A model generated the notes under the pieces. That model was not told the DNA's origin. It ran no database searches and saw only the letters and a list, made by a program, of their open reading frames with translations. From assembly GCA_041690255.1 (NCBI GenBank), contig JAWLHU010000010.1:62001-126000 (forward strand): 64,000 nt of DNA, given 5' to 3'. A program made the position numbers and the translations under genes. Positions 31,446 through 40,254 of the stretch are shown here, piece by piece; positions within the stretch are counted from its first letter, which is position 1; every line of letters begins with the position of its first letter. Source of the stretch: JAWLHU01 sp041690255. Its GTDB lineage: Bacteria > Bacillota > Sulfobacillia > Symbiobacteriales > Symbiobacteriaceae.

Positions 31446-32225
31446 CTACTTCACAGCCCGATAGAAAAAGGGCGATGCACTGGCGTAGCCTAGTTCTCTG
31501 GCTCTCAGCAGGCTCTCCGTCCCGCCGACGAACAGGATGCCGCCTGGCTTCAGTGCCCGGTGAAACTTCCGGTAGAGTTCGTCCTTTGCCTCTTCGGTAA
31601 AATAGATAACGACATTTCGACAGAGTACCAGATCAAGGTCCTGCGGCGTGGGATCAGAAAGCAGGTTCTGCCGCTCAAATTGAATACGTCCGCGCAACTC
31701 CGGCTTGACGATGAACTGATCGCCCTGCTGTGTGAAGTACTTCGCACGCCGAGCCGGCGAAACGTTCTTGATGTCCTTGTCACTGTAGACGCCGGCCCTG
31801 GCGACCTTGAGGATTTCGACATCCAGGTCGGTCGCAATGATCTGGTGGCGTCCATGGGGATCGAGCTCATCGAGCAGAAGCGAGAGCGAGTACGGCTCGG
31901 ACCCGTTGGAACACCCGGCGCTCCAGATGCGCAGTCTTGAAGATCTTTTCAGCAACTCCGGGAGAATCACCTTCTGGAGTTCATCAAATTTCTCAGGATT
32001 CCGCAGCCACTCCGAGACATTGATCGTCAGGAAGTCCTGGAACTCTTTGACCCTGGTTGGGGTCGTGGAGAGCAGTCGCGCGTAGGCGGTCAGATCCGCC
32101 ACCCCGGCCCGACGCATGATCGTCTGCAGCCGTCTCTCCATCTGCGTACCTTTGTAGCAGTCCAAGTCGATCCCCGTGAGGTCGAGGACGGTCTTGCGGA
32201 ATACCGGGTAGCCCGGCATGTTCAT
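31446..32225 (-). CDS. cheR: Chemotaxis protein methyltransferase CheR
   Basis: Methylates glutamates on chemoreceptors using SAM. The 259-residue protein has the N-terminal helical domain (TGIDLDCYKGTQMERRL), the SAM motif RIWSAGCSNGSEPYSLSLLL, IIATDLDVEILKVA and LVLCRNVVIYF, all standard CheR features. It lies 8 bases after cheB. Confidence 0.95.
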   Translation of the reverse strand: MNMPGYPVFRKTVLDLTGIDLDCYKGTQMERRLQTIMRRAGVADLTAYARLLSTTPTRVKEFQDFLTINVSEWLRNPEKFDELQKVILPELLKRSSRLRIWSAGCSNGSEPYSLSLLLDELDPHGRHQIIATDLDVEILKVARAGVYSDKDIKNVSPARRAKYFTQQGDQFIVKPELRGRIQFERQNLLSDPTPQDLDLVLCRNVVIYFTEEAKDELYRKFHRALKPGGILFVGGTESLLRARELGYASASPFFYRAVK

Positions 32226-32233
32226 TGGTCAGC

Positions 32234-33319
32234 CTACCCCTCTCGCACCAGTCTGGCGATTGCGTCGGCAATGTCCTGAACCGGCAGGACCTGATCGGCT
32301 GCACCCAACTCGACCGCAACCTTGGGCATGCCATAGACCACACAGGTCGAGGCGTCTTCGGCAATGGTCCGCCCTCCGACCTTCTTCAGGCTCACCATGC
32401 CCTTGCCACCATCGTAGCCCATACCGGTCAGAATCACGCCAATCATGCGATCCTGCCAGATCGGAACGACCGATTCGAACGTCTTGTCCACCGCTGGTCT
32501 CACGCCGTGCATGGGGGGATCCTGGTTCAAGCGAATCCGCCCGTCGGCATCGACCGTCATGTGGTACCCACCTGGAGCGATCAGGACTCGTCCATTCTGA
32601 AGCCGATCACCCGCCTCCGCCTCCTTCACCCGGATCGGTGAGAGCTCGTCGAGGCGTTGGGCCAGGGACCGGGTAAAGCCGGGAGGCATGTGCTGGACAA
32701 CGAGAACGGCGGCCTGCAGATCGGCAGGAAGCTTGGGAATGATGTGGTGCAGGGCACCAGGGCCACCGGTGCTGCAGCCGATTAGAACCAACTTCCGTGG
32801 AATCGCCGTAGACTCAACCGTGGAGGGCATGGCCATGGCAGCCGCCACCGCCTTCACCTCGCGTCGGACCGGAGGCAGTTCGGCTGTGACTCGCCGGTAT
32901 CGGGGCGTGGCTCCCGCTGCGGCCTTCACCTTGGCCACCAACTCATCCCGGGTGACGTGCATGTTCAGGGAGATGGAACCGGAAGGCTTGGCCACAAAAT
33001 CGACCGCCCCGAGCGCCAGCGCCCGAATCGTCGCCTCGGCTCCCTCACTCGTGTGGCTCGAGACCATGACCACCGGTGTGGGACGTCGAGCCATGATCTC
33101 CCGGAGGGCTCCGTACCCATCGAGCTTGGGCATCTCAATGTCCAGCGTGGTCACATCGGGGTGGAGTTCGAGGGTCTTCTCCACCCCATCCTGGCCGTCC
33201 CGAGCCGTGCCAACCACCGTGATCTGCGGATCGGACTGTAAGAGCTCGGTGAGGATTTTCCGCATGAACGCGGAGTCGTCAACCACCAGAACGCGTACCT
33301 GACGAGCGCTCATCTCCAC
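32234..33319 (-). CDS. cheB: Chemotaxis response regulator methylesterase CheB
   Basis: Demethylates or deamidates receptor glutamates when phosphorylated. Residues 1-125 form the receiver domain (VLVVDDSAFMRKIL, phospho-Asp60 in LDIEMPKLDG). Residues about 165-361 form the esterase with the catalytic Ser in LIGCSTGGPGAL, the His in VVQHMPPGFT and the Asp region ILTGMGYDGGKG. The start is GTG 33319 or ATG 33313. It lies between cheY and cheR. Confidence 0.95.
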   Translation of the reverse strand: MEMSARQVRVLVVDDSAFMRKILTELLQSDPQITVVGTARDGQDGVEKTLELHPDVTTLDIEMPKLDGYGALREIMARRPTPVVMVSSHTSEGAEATIRALALGAVDFVAKPSGSISLNMHVTRDELVAKVKAAAGATPRYRRVTAELPPVRREVKAVAAAMAMPSTVESTAIPRKLVLIGCSTGGPGALHHIIPKLPADLQAAVLVVQHMPPGFTRSLAQRLDELSPIRVKEAEAGDRLQNGRVLIAPGGYHMTVDADGRIRLNQDPPMHGVRPAVDKTFESVVPIWQDRMIGVILTGMGYDGGKGMVSLKKVGGRTIAEDASTCVVYGMPKVAVELGAADQVLPVQDIADAIARLVREG

Positions 33320-33331
33320 CCCGCCTGACTA

Positions 33332-33688
33332 TTAGCCGACAAACTTCTTGACCGTCGACAGGATCTTATCGGGCTCGAACGGCTTGACGACGAAGTCCTT
33401 CGCCCCGGCCTTGATCGCTTCGATGACCATGGTCTGCTGACCGAGCGCCGAGACCATGACGACCTTGGCGTTGGGATCGATCGCCTTGATCTCCTTCGTC
33501 GCGGTAATGCCATCCATCACCGGCATGGTGATATCCATCAGGACCAGGTCGGGCTGGTAGCTCTGATACTTGGAAAGAGCCTCCTGACCATTTTCCGCCT
33601 CACTGACCTCGTAACCGTTCTCGGTGAGCAACTTGGCGCAACGCATGCGCATGAAAGCAGCGTCATCCACCAGCAGAATCTTGGCCAA
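33332..33688 (-). CDS. cheY: Chemotaxis response regulator CheY
   Basis: A single receiver domain of 118 residues that carries the signal from CheA to the flagellar switch. The acid pocket Asp8-Asp9 (ILLVDDAAFMRMR), phospho-site Asp52 (LVLMDITMPVMDG) and the conserved Lys in FVVKPFEPDK are all present. Confidence 0.93.
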   Translation of the reverse strand: MAKILLVDDAAFMRMRCAKLLTENGYEVSEAENGQEALSKYQSYQPDLVLMDITMPVMDGITATKEIKAIDPNAKVVMVSALGQQTMVIEAIKAGAKDFVVKPFEPDKILSTVKKFVG

Positions 33689-33720
33689 TTTCGGTTCCCT
33701 CCCACGCGTAATGAAAAATC

Positions 33721-34215
33721 CTAAAGCTCCCGCTCTCCGCGACCCACAGTGCTGACCAGCAACCGACCGGTGTCGATGAAGAGCTGTAAAGTACGTCCGT
33801 AGGTCCCACCGGTGTCGTCGGCCGCTAACCGGATCTTGTGCAGTTGGAGTTGAGCCCTCACGGCCTCGCTGTTGCGAGCGCCGATATCCAGCTTGGTTCC
33901 CGCTCCAACCACGTTCAACATTCGGGCGCCGCCGGCGATCCGAGCGACCAGCCGGGCCCGATTGGCCCCGGCACGCAGCACTTCATCGATCGCCGCCTTG
34001 ACTCCGGTGTCCGCAAACTTCCCTGGAAGCGAATCCTGCCCTCGGTTCAGACTGCTGTCCGGCAGGACGACGTGAACCATGGCACCCACGTGCGCAACCG
34101 GATCATAGAGGGTCAATCCCACACAGGAGCCCAATCCGTAGCAGACCAGGACCTGTCCGGACCGAGAGCCGACCTTCAACTCTCCCAGCCCGACGGGGAA
34201 TGTCTCGGCGATCAT
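33721..34215 (-). CDS. cheD: Chemoreceptor glutamine deamidase CheD
   Basis: Deamidates receptor glutamines and binds CheC. The 164-residue protein has the catalytic Cys in YGLGSCVGLTLYDP and the His in GAMVHVVLPDS, then KFADTGVKAAI and RIAGGARML. Its ATG overlaps the cheC stop by 4 bases, matching the known CheC-CheD partnership. Confidence 0.93.
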   Translation of the reverse strand: MIAETFPVGLGELKVGSRSGQVLVCYGLGSCVGLTLYDPVAHVGAMVHVVLPDSSLNRGQDSLPGKFADTGVKAAIDEVLRAGANRARLVARIAGGARMLNVVGAGTKLDIGARNSEAVRAQLQLHKIRLAADDTGGTYGRTLQLFIDTGRLLVSTVGRGEREL

Positions 34216-34808
34216 TGGATGGCTTCGAGGGCTGCGACCAGGCGGGCCATGGAGTCGGTGTCCGGCATAAGGAGGAAATGCCCCGGCACCTCACCGTTAA
34301 AACCCGTCTCGATGACCAGCACCTCGTCCCCGTTTAGATAGAGTTCAGTCACCACGGACTCCAAAATGGCGCCCGCCATATCGACCACGACCGCTGGCGT
34401 CGTCGGGATCACCTTCAGCCCGGTTCGGTCCGAAATGGCGTTCATGAAACCAGAGCCGCAGACGTTGCCGGTCTCAGCCAGCGCCGAGATCCCGATCTCG
34501 TCGAGGTCCGCAGTGGTCCCGACGGGTTGCTCCATCAGCAGGTCTACCAGTCCACAAGCGCTCTGCAGGCCGAACAAAAGCATCAGATGACCGGAGAGGT
34601 CGCCCTCAATTCCAAGGTAGACCGCGCAGACTACGGTCGCCGGCCCCCCTGCAATGCCAGGTACCACATTCAGAGGCAAGAACGAAAGTCGGGGGTTCTG
34701 CATCTGAATGGCACCCGTTGTCATACTCGACAGGGAGCGAGCACTGTCCTCCAGCGCCCGGATGACGATCGATTGAAGTATATCGAATTCGCTAGTTTGG
34801 AGGTTCAT
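34212..34808 (-). CDS. cheC: CheC chemotaxis phosphatase / CheD regulator
   Basis: A 198-residue CheC-family protein that dephosphorylates CheY-P and controls CheD. One E-x2-N active-site helix is clear (EIGISALAETGNVCGSGFMN). The matching N-terminal site is not obvious (ALEDSARSLSSMTTGAIQM lacks the canonical pattern), so it may have a single active centre. It is translationally coupled to cheD. Confidence 0.85.
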   Translation of the reverse strand: MNLQTSEFDILQSIVIRALEDSARSLSSMTTGAIQMQNPRLSFLPLNVVPGIAGGPATVVCAVYLGIEGDLSGHLMLLFGLQSACGLVDLLMEQPVGTTADLDEIGISALAETGNVCGSGFMNAISDRTGLKVIPTTPAVVVDMAGAILESVVTELYLNGDEVLVIETGFNGEVPGHFLLMPDTDSMARLVAALEAIQ

Positions 34809-34829
34809 TCCTGCCTACTCCTCCCTCGC

Positions 34830-36986
34830 TTAGCGACTCAATGCAGCTTCCACGCGGTTCATCTCCATCTGGACCGAATTGATCAGGCTGGAGATATCCA
34901 GAATGATCGCAACATCGCCGTTACCCATGATGGTCGCACCCGAGATGCCAGGGATATCGCCGATGAACTTACCCAGGGGCTTGATTACGACGTCGCCCTC
35001 ACCGATCAGGTTATCGACCACAATGCCAATCTGCTTGCCCATGACGGCGACGATGACGACGAAGACCTCTTCCGGCTCCACGAAATCGGCCGGCCGCTCC
35101 TGGTTGAAGGCATCGACGAGGCGGAGCAGGGGGATCACCTCGCCACGCTTTACGACCACCTCGCGCTGGCGCACGGTCTTGATTTCGCTGGTGGGAATCC
35201 GATCGGTCTCAACCACCGAGCCGAGCGGGATGCAGTAGGTCGTATCCAGCACTTCGACCTGCAGCGCCCGAATGATCGCCAGGGTGAGCGGAAGCTTCAC
35301 CCGGAACTCCGTACCCTTTCCGACCTCGCTCCGGATCTCGACAGAGCCGTTCAGCTTCTCGATGTTCTTGTGGACGACATCGAGGCCGACGCCGCGGCCG
35401 GAGATATCGGAGACCTTCTCTGCCGTCGAGAATCCCGGAGCCCAGATCAGGTTGACCGCCTCGGAATCGGGCATCCGACGAGCGGCCTCGTCGGAGAGGA
35501 GTCCCTTCTTCACAGCGCTGGCCCGGATCTTCTGCGGATCGATACCCCGGCCGTCATCACGGACGGAAATGATGATATGGTTCTCTTCGTGGAAGGCCTC
35601 CAGTGTGACAATGCCCTTGGAGGGCTTGCCCCCCTTGAGCCGGTCCATGGGAGCCTCGACTCCATGGTCAACCGAGTTGCGCAGCAAGTGCATGAGCGGA
35701 TCGCCAATCTCCTCGATCACGGAGCGATCCAGTTCGGTCTCCTCGCCGTGAACGACGAACTCGATCTCCTTACCAGCCTTCTGGGCCACATCGCGCACCA
35801 TGCGCGGGAACTTGCGGAAGAGGTTGTCCACCGGCAGCATGCGGGCCCGCTGGATCTCTTCCTGCAGGTTCCCCGTCAGACGGCCGATCTGAGCCAGCGC
35901 TGAGGACATGACCTGGCTGATCTCGTCGCCCTCCCGTTCGGTCTCGAGCCGGGTGAGGACCTGGAGCAGGCGGGTCCGCTCAATCACGAGCTCACCGACG
36001 GTGTTCATCAGGTTGTCGAGGACCTCCACGTCGACCCGGACGGTGCGAGAGGAGTTCCGGCCACCCTTGGCCTGTCCGGCCACGGCCGTCGCCTCCCGCT
36101 TGGCCGGCGCATCGGCCTCGGCAGCGGGCGGGGTCGAATCCCCCTCCGCCGGACTGGTCACAGCAGCCGCGGCCACCTCCGGCGCCGCAGCAGGGGCCGC
36201 CTGCGCCAGGAAGAGCGGGCTCACCTCGACGACGCTGATCTCGGGCACACCCTCCAGGGTGGTGCGCACGGCCTCCAGGGTTTCACGGGTAAGGAAGACG
36301 AGTTTCATCGCATCGCCGACCTTGTCCTCCTCCACCTCTTCCTGGGTAGGCCAGGAGCGCACAACCTCACCCATGTCGCCAACGGCGAGGAGCGTCTGGA
36401 AGGCGCGGACCGCCGGCATGGCGGCGTTCTTGTCCAGTTGCAGATGGGCCCAGAAGGCCGTCATGCCCCGAGCCGATGCCCCCTTCACCTTCGCCTCGTC
36501 CGCTTGGGTCAGCGGCGGGAGCCCCGCGGGCATACCAGCCGGAGGCGGCGTGGTGGTGGCCGGGCCTGCGGCTGCAGCAGCGGCAGGGGCTCCGGCCCGA
36601 TCGATAGCGGCCAGTTGCTCCAGAATCGCGGTCGTAGAGACGCCTGACTCCTCGCCGCTCGCAATCTCCTCCTTGAACGCCTTCAGCACGTCCAGGCAGG
36701 CGAAGAGCGTGTCGACGACGGCAGTGGTCACCTCCAGCTTCCCCTTGCGCACCTTGTCCAGGACGTTCTCCATCGAATGCGTTACCTCGGCCATCCGCTG
36801 GTGACCCAGGGTGGCCGATGAGCCCTTCAGGGTATGTGCAGCACGGAAGATCTCCTGAATGACCTCGGGATTATCCGACTCCTTCTCGAGACGGACGATG
36901 CCTCCCTCCATATTCTGGAGCATCTCCTCCGCCTCATCGAGAAAGACCTTGATATCCTCCGCACTTGTATCAAAGCCAAAACCCAT
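34830..36986 (-). CDS. cheA: Chemotaxis histidine kinase CheA
   Basis: A 718-residue sensor kinase. The HPt domain has His51 in FRAAHTLKGSSATLG. A P2-like CheY-binding region (about 170-260) and an Ala/Pro linker follow, then the dimerisation helix near LDNLMNTVGELVIERTRLL. The ATP-binding domain has LMHLLRNSVDHGVE (N box), DDGRGIDP, and GRGVGLDVVHKNIEKL. The C-terminal CheW-like P5 domain ends near 710. ATG follows GGAGGGGG. It lies between cheW and cheC. Confidence 0.96.
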   Translation of the reverse strand: MGFGFDTSAEDIKVFLDEAEEMLQNMEGGIVRLEKESDNPEVIQEIFRAAHTLKGSSATLGHQRMAEVTHSMENVLDKVRKGKLEVTTAVVDTLFACLDVLKAFKEEIASGEESGVSTTAILEQLAAIDRAGAPAAAAAAGPATTTPPPAGMPAGLPPLTQADEAKVKGASARGMTAFWAHLQLDKNAAMPAVRAFQTLLAVGDMGEVVRSWPTQEEVEEDKVGDAMKLVFLTRETLEAVRTTLEGVPEISVVEVSPLFLAQAAPAAAPEVAAAAVTSPAEGDSTPPAAEADAPAKREATAVAGQAKGGRNSSRTVRVDVEVLDNLMNTVGELVIERTRLLQVLTRLETEREGDEISQVMSSALAQIGRLTGNLQEEIQRARMLPVDNLFRKFPRMVRDVAQKAGKEIEFVVHGEETELDRSVIEEIGDPLMHLLRNSVDHGVEAPMDRLKGGKPSKGIVTLEAFHEENHIIISVRDDGRGIDPQKIRASAVKKGLLSDEAARRMPDSEAVNLIWAPGFSTAEKVSDISGRGVGLDVVHKNIEKLNGSVEIRSEVGKGTEFRVKLPLTLAIIRALQVEVLDTTYCIPLGSVVETDRIPTSEIKTVRQREVVVKRGEVIPLLRLVDAFNQERPADFVEPEEVFVVIVAVMGKQIGIVVDNLIGEGDVVIKPLGKFIGDIPGISGATIMGNGDVAIILDISSLINSVQMEMNRVEAALSR

Positions 36987-37008
36987 ACCGGTTCCCCCTC
37001 CTAGATCG

Positions 37009-37473
37009 CTAGACGACCTTCCGGTCCTCCCGCATAAGAATTCGTGCCAGGTCCAGCAGGATGATCAACCGCTCGTCAACCTTGGCCACGCCGAGAACGT
37101 TCTCGTTGTCGATCTTCGAGAACATCGGCGAGGGGGGCTCCACCGCGGTGGACGGGACACGAAGGACTTCCACAACCGCATCCACGATCATGCCAACCTT
37201 GCCGCCCTCCAGCTCGGCGACGGCGATCCGGGTCGCCTTCGTTGCGGCGGTCACGGGCAGACCAAGCCGCTTGCGCAGGTCGACCACCGGAATAACCCGG
37301 CCGCGGAGATTGGTCACACCTTCAATATAGGTGGGGGTCCGAGGCACCTTGGTCACCCGCAGAAGGGGGCTGACCTCCAATACGACGGAGATGTCGGCTC
37401 CGTACAACTCCTTGCCCAGTTGGAAGACGACAACCTGGCTGACAGTCTCCCGCTGCTCTGCTTGCTGCTCCAT
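37009..37473 (-). CDS. cheW: Chemotaxis coupling protein CheW (copy 2)
   Basis: Couples receptors to CheA. The 154-residue single CheW domain shows VFQLGKELYGADISVVLEV, VPRTPTYIEGVTNLRGRVIP and VDLRKRLGLP. I choose ATG 37473 (GGGAGGG 7 bases upstream) over the codon at 37488, which has no good site. It follows another cheW, and the two share the same domain with limited identity. Confidence 0.93.
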   Translation of the reverse strand: MEQQAEQRETVSQVVVFQLGKELYGADISVVLEVSPLLRVTKVPRTPTYIEGVTNLRGRVIPVVDLRKRLGLPVTAATKATRIAVAELEGGKVGMIVDAVVEVLRVPSTAVEPPSPMFSKIDNENVLGVAKVDERLIILLDLARILMREDRKVV

Positions 37474-37503
37474 ATTGAACCCTCCCATTGCGACTGGGTC
37501 AGA

Positions 37504-37965
37504 CTACTGCAGAATCCCCTCGACGACCCGTGACGCGTCCAGCACCACCACGAGTCGATTCTCTCCGACCTTCAAGATGCCGACAACCACGGGATCATTG
37601 GCGACTGCCGCCATGTTCATGAGGAGCGGCGAAGGCGGCTTGACGGCGTCTGGCCCCGGCGAGTGGACCTCCACCACCTCATCGACAATCCAGCCGACCT
37701 TGCGCTCTCCCAGCTCCATCACCATGATGCGCGCGTCAACGCCCTGCTTCCGGCGCTCGGTTCGAAACCGCCGGCCAAGGTCGACCACCGGAATGATCTC
37801 CCCGCGGAGGTCCACCACGCCCTCCACGATCGACGGCGCCTCGGGCACTCGGGTTGGTTGGGTCCAAGCGACTACTTCCTTGACCGCCGTAATCGGCACG
37901 GCATATTCCTGCTGACCGACGGCGAAAACAACAAGCTTCTGATCTGCAATCCCGGACTTTTCCAC
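37504..37965 (-). CDS. cheW: Chemotaxis coupling protein CheW (copy 1)
   Basis: First gene of the che operon, 153 residues. CheW features are VVFAVGQQEYAVPITAVKEV, RVPEAPSIVEGVVDLRGEII and VVDLGRRFRTE. GGAGGT touches the GTG at 37971, so the second GTG at 37965 is the better start (7-base spacing). Two CheW proteins may serve different receptor sets, or one may act in an alternative array. Confidence 0.92.
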   Translation of the reverse strand: MEKSGIADQKLVVFAVGQQEYAVPITAVKEVVAWTQPTRVPEAPSIVEGVVDLRGEIIPVVDLGRRFRTERRKQGVDARIMVMELGERKVGWIVDEVVEVHSPGPDAVKPPSPLLMNMAAVANDPVVVGILKVGENRLVVVLDASRVVEGILQ

Positions 37966-38045
37966 CTGCACACCTCCGTCTTGGGTCCATAGCTAAAATA
38001 TGTAAACCTGACTTCAACATCCAGGGGATGAATTCCTGCTCGCCT

Positions 38046-38078
38046 GTCTACATTTCTTACATAATCTTGCATGTAGAC
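38046..38078 (-). promoter_or_regulatory. Inverted repeat upstream of the che operon
   Basis: GTCTACAT (38046-38053) and ATGTAGAC (38071-38078) form a perfect 8-bp inverted repeat about 80-110 bases upstream of the first cheW. An AT-rich region lies between it and the gene. It could be an operator; no flagellar sigma consensus is clear. Confidence 0.4.
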
Positions 38079-38118
38079 CGAGCTCAAGTCTTGCCGCTCT
38101 AGGACGAAACGCGAATTG

Positions 38119-38159
38119 ACAAAAAAGAGGAACGCCCTGGTAGAGCCCCGGGACGTTCC
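38119..38159 (-). terminator. Intrinsic terminator of the Spo0E-like gene
   Basis: GGAACG(T)CCCGG pairs with CC(A)GGGCGTTCC at 38129-38159, and TCTTTTTTG follows on the minus strand. It directly follows the Spo0E-like stop and isolates the che operon from upstream transcription. Confidence 0.88.
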
Positions 38160-38163
38160 GATC

Positions 38164-38352
38164 TCACGATTTCTTCCTGCTCCGCTCGCCTGGTTGCAGG
38201 TGAAGCCTCGTGTACTCGACCACCAATCGATCCAACTCCTGACTGATCTCTACTAGTTCCGCCATCCGCTTCGGATCGTAGCGTCCGCCCATCCGCCGGT
38301 GTAGTTCCTCGCGTAGCGCTTCAATCTGACGAATTCGCTCAGCTTGATCCAC
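38164..38352 (-). CDS. Spo0E-like aspartyl-phosphate phosphatase
   Basis: A 62-residue two-helix protein of the Spo0E family, which removes phosphate from Spo0A-P and delays sporulation. The signature SQELDRLVVEY (family SQxLDxLI) lies in the second helix and the first helix is RIRQIEALREELHRRM. The length is typical. The gene stands alone with its own terminator. Confidence 0.85.
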   Translation of the reverse strand: MDQAERIRQIEALREELHRRMGGRYDPKRMAELVEISQELDRLVVEYTRLHLQPGERSRKKS

Positions 38353-38465
38353 AAAGCCACCCCCAGCCCTTGGACGACACTCCCCCCCCTTAGTCTACCA
38401 TCGGTTGGCAGACCCGTTATAGGACGAAAGTCCCATCGGTCATAGGACCAAGGACCCGACATTTG

Positions 38466-38912
38466 CTACCGCGGTCCGGTCGAACCAATGCCGCCGGTCC
38501 GCTCCCCATGCGCCGCATCATCTGCGGTGACCGAAAACCGGGTGAAGATCGCCTGGGCGACCCGTTCCCCTCGCTGAACCGCGACGGGGCCCTCCCCCAT
38601 GTTGACGACGGCTATCATGATATGCCCCTCGTTCTCGGGGTTGTCCACGTAGTCCGCATCGATCACACCGACTCCGTTCGCCAGCATGAGTCCACGCTTC
38701 ACCGCCATGCTGGAGCGGATCGCTAGGATCAGCACATCATCATCCTCCATGTAGGCCTTCAGCCCCGTGGGAACAAGAGCCACCCGTCCCGGCGGGACCG
38801 TGACCTCCTCCGCCGCCTCCAGATCGTAGCCGGCTGAGAGGCGAGTCTTGCGAGCCGGGAGAGTGACCTTTCCCTCGTACGCGGAAATGGGAGCAAAACG
38901 ACGTCTAGCCAT
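38466..38912 (-). CDS. dut: dUTP diphosphatase
   Basis: Hydrolyses dUTP to dUMP. The 148-residue trimeric-type dUTPase has all five motifs: SAGYDLEAAEE, RSSMAVKRGL, GVIDADYVDNP, RVAQAIFTRF and the C-terminal GIGSTGPR. It overlaps the end of the M16 peptidase gene by 8 bases. Confidence 0.95.
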   Translation of the reverse strand: MARRRFAPISAYEGKVTLPARKTRLSAGYDLEAAEEVTVPPGRVALVPTGLKAYMEDDDVLILAIRSSMAVKRGLMLANGVGVIDADYVDNPENEGHIMIAVVNMGEGPVAVQRGERVAQAIFTRFSVTADDAAHGERTGGIGSTGPR

Positions 38913-40191
38913 GCTCTACCTCCTTGAAGCCATAACCGGCCAGGTCAAGTCCGGGCGGGAGTGGCCCTACGGCTGCCAGGGTCCGTGGTTGCTCCAAGAG
39001 GAGATGGCGGGCCAACCGATGGACCTCCTCCTGGGTCACCCGGTCGATCTGAGCGATGATCTCATCGGGACTGTGGACCCGTCCCAAGCTCAGCTCGCCC
39101 CGTCCCAGGCGGGTCATGCGGCTTGATGTAGACTCCAACCCAAGCATGATCTGCCCCTTGAGTTGCTCCTTCGCCTCGAGCAGTTCCTCGGTGGTGGCAC
39201 CGTGGCGGCCCATCTCCTCCAGAAGGCTCAGGGTCATATCCAGGACCGGTCCAACGGCAGCAGGCGAGACCCCGGCGTAGACGGCGAAGTTGCCGGCGCC
39301 CCTGAAGCCCGTGTTGTAGGAGTAGACGGAGTAGGCCAGGCCTCGCTGCTCGCGAATCTCCTGGAAGAGACGGCTCGATGTGCCACCGCCGAGGATGGTG
39401 TTCAGCAGGTGAAGTGCGTAGATCTGTTCGTGATCATGGTGCAGGGCGCGGGTACCGAGCACCAGATGGGACTGCTCGATATCCTTGGAGCGAACGACCG
39501 CAGCCCCGCTCCACAGGTCGGGCGGAGAGGCCGGCCAGGTCGCCGCAGGCCCATCGCTGCGCAGCGCGCCAAAAGCTCGGGCTACATCGGCCACGACCCG
39601 GTCGTGCTCCACATGCCCGGCCGCTGCAATGACGATATTATCCGGGCGATAGGTCTGGCCCATGTAGTCAAGGATCGCTTCACGGGTCAGTCCCTGAACC
39701 GTATCCGCTGTGCCCACAATCGGCCGGCCCAGCGCGTGACCACGCCAGATCGCCGCAGCGAAGAGATCGTGGACCAGGTCATCGGGCACATCTTCGTACA
39801 TTTTTATCTCTTCGGTGATGACGCTCTTCTCCCGTTCCAGATCATCTGGAGCAATGCGGGAGTTAAGCAGCATGTCGGCCAGGACATCAAAGGCAATCTC
39901 CAGATGATCATCCAACACCTTGGCGTAGTAACAAGTGTGCTCCTTCGAGGTGAAGGCGTTCAGCGTGCCCCCCCGACCGTCGATCGCCTGCGCGATCTGG
40001 CGGGCCGTGCGCCGCTCAGTCCCCTTGAAGAGCATGTGCTCAATCACGTGGGAGACCCCCATGTTCTCCGGGGTCTCATGGCAGCTGCCGGCGCCCACCC
40101 AGACCCCCACCGATACCGATCGCACGTGGGGAATCTCCTCGGTGATCACCCGCAGCCCGTTTGGCAGTGTCGTCTTGCGGTAGAACGTCAT
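38905..40191 (-). CDS. M16-family zinc peptidase (YmxG/MlpA-like)
   Basis: A 428-residue processing-peptidase-like protein. The inverted zinc motif HxxEH is HVIEHMLFKGT, with a downstream Glu in EKSVITEEIKMYED. The first half is the catalytic lobe, and the second has the R/Y-like GLAYSVYSYNTGF. It follows pnp, as mlpA/ymxG does in B. subtilis. The substrate is unknown. Confidence 0.92.
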   Translation of the reverse strand: MTFYRKTTLPNGLRVITEEIPHVRSVSVGVWVGAGSCHETPENMGVSHVIEHMLFKGTERRTARQIAQAIDGRGGTLNAFTSKEHTCYYAKVLDDHLEIAFDVLADMLLNSRIAPDDLEREKSVITEEIKMYEDVPDDLVHDLFAAAIWRGHALGRPIVGTADTVQGLTREAILDYMGQTYRPDNIVIAAAGHVEHDRVVADVARAFGALRSDGPAATWPASPPDLWSGAAVVRSKDIEQSHLVLGTRALHHDHEQIYALHLLNTILGGGTSSRLFQEIREQRGLAYSVYSYNTGFRGAGNFAVYAGVSPAAVGPVLDMTLSLLEEMGRHGATTEELLEAKEQLKGQIMLGLESTSSRMTRLGRGELSLGRVHSPDEIIAQIDRVTQEEVHRLARHLLLEQPRTLAAVGPLPPGLDLAGYGFKEVEHG

Positions 40192-40254
40192 GGTTCGCTC
40201 CTTCGAAAAAGGGGGGCCGGGCAGCAGTGCCGCCCGCCCCCGTCTCCGTTACTG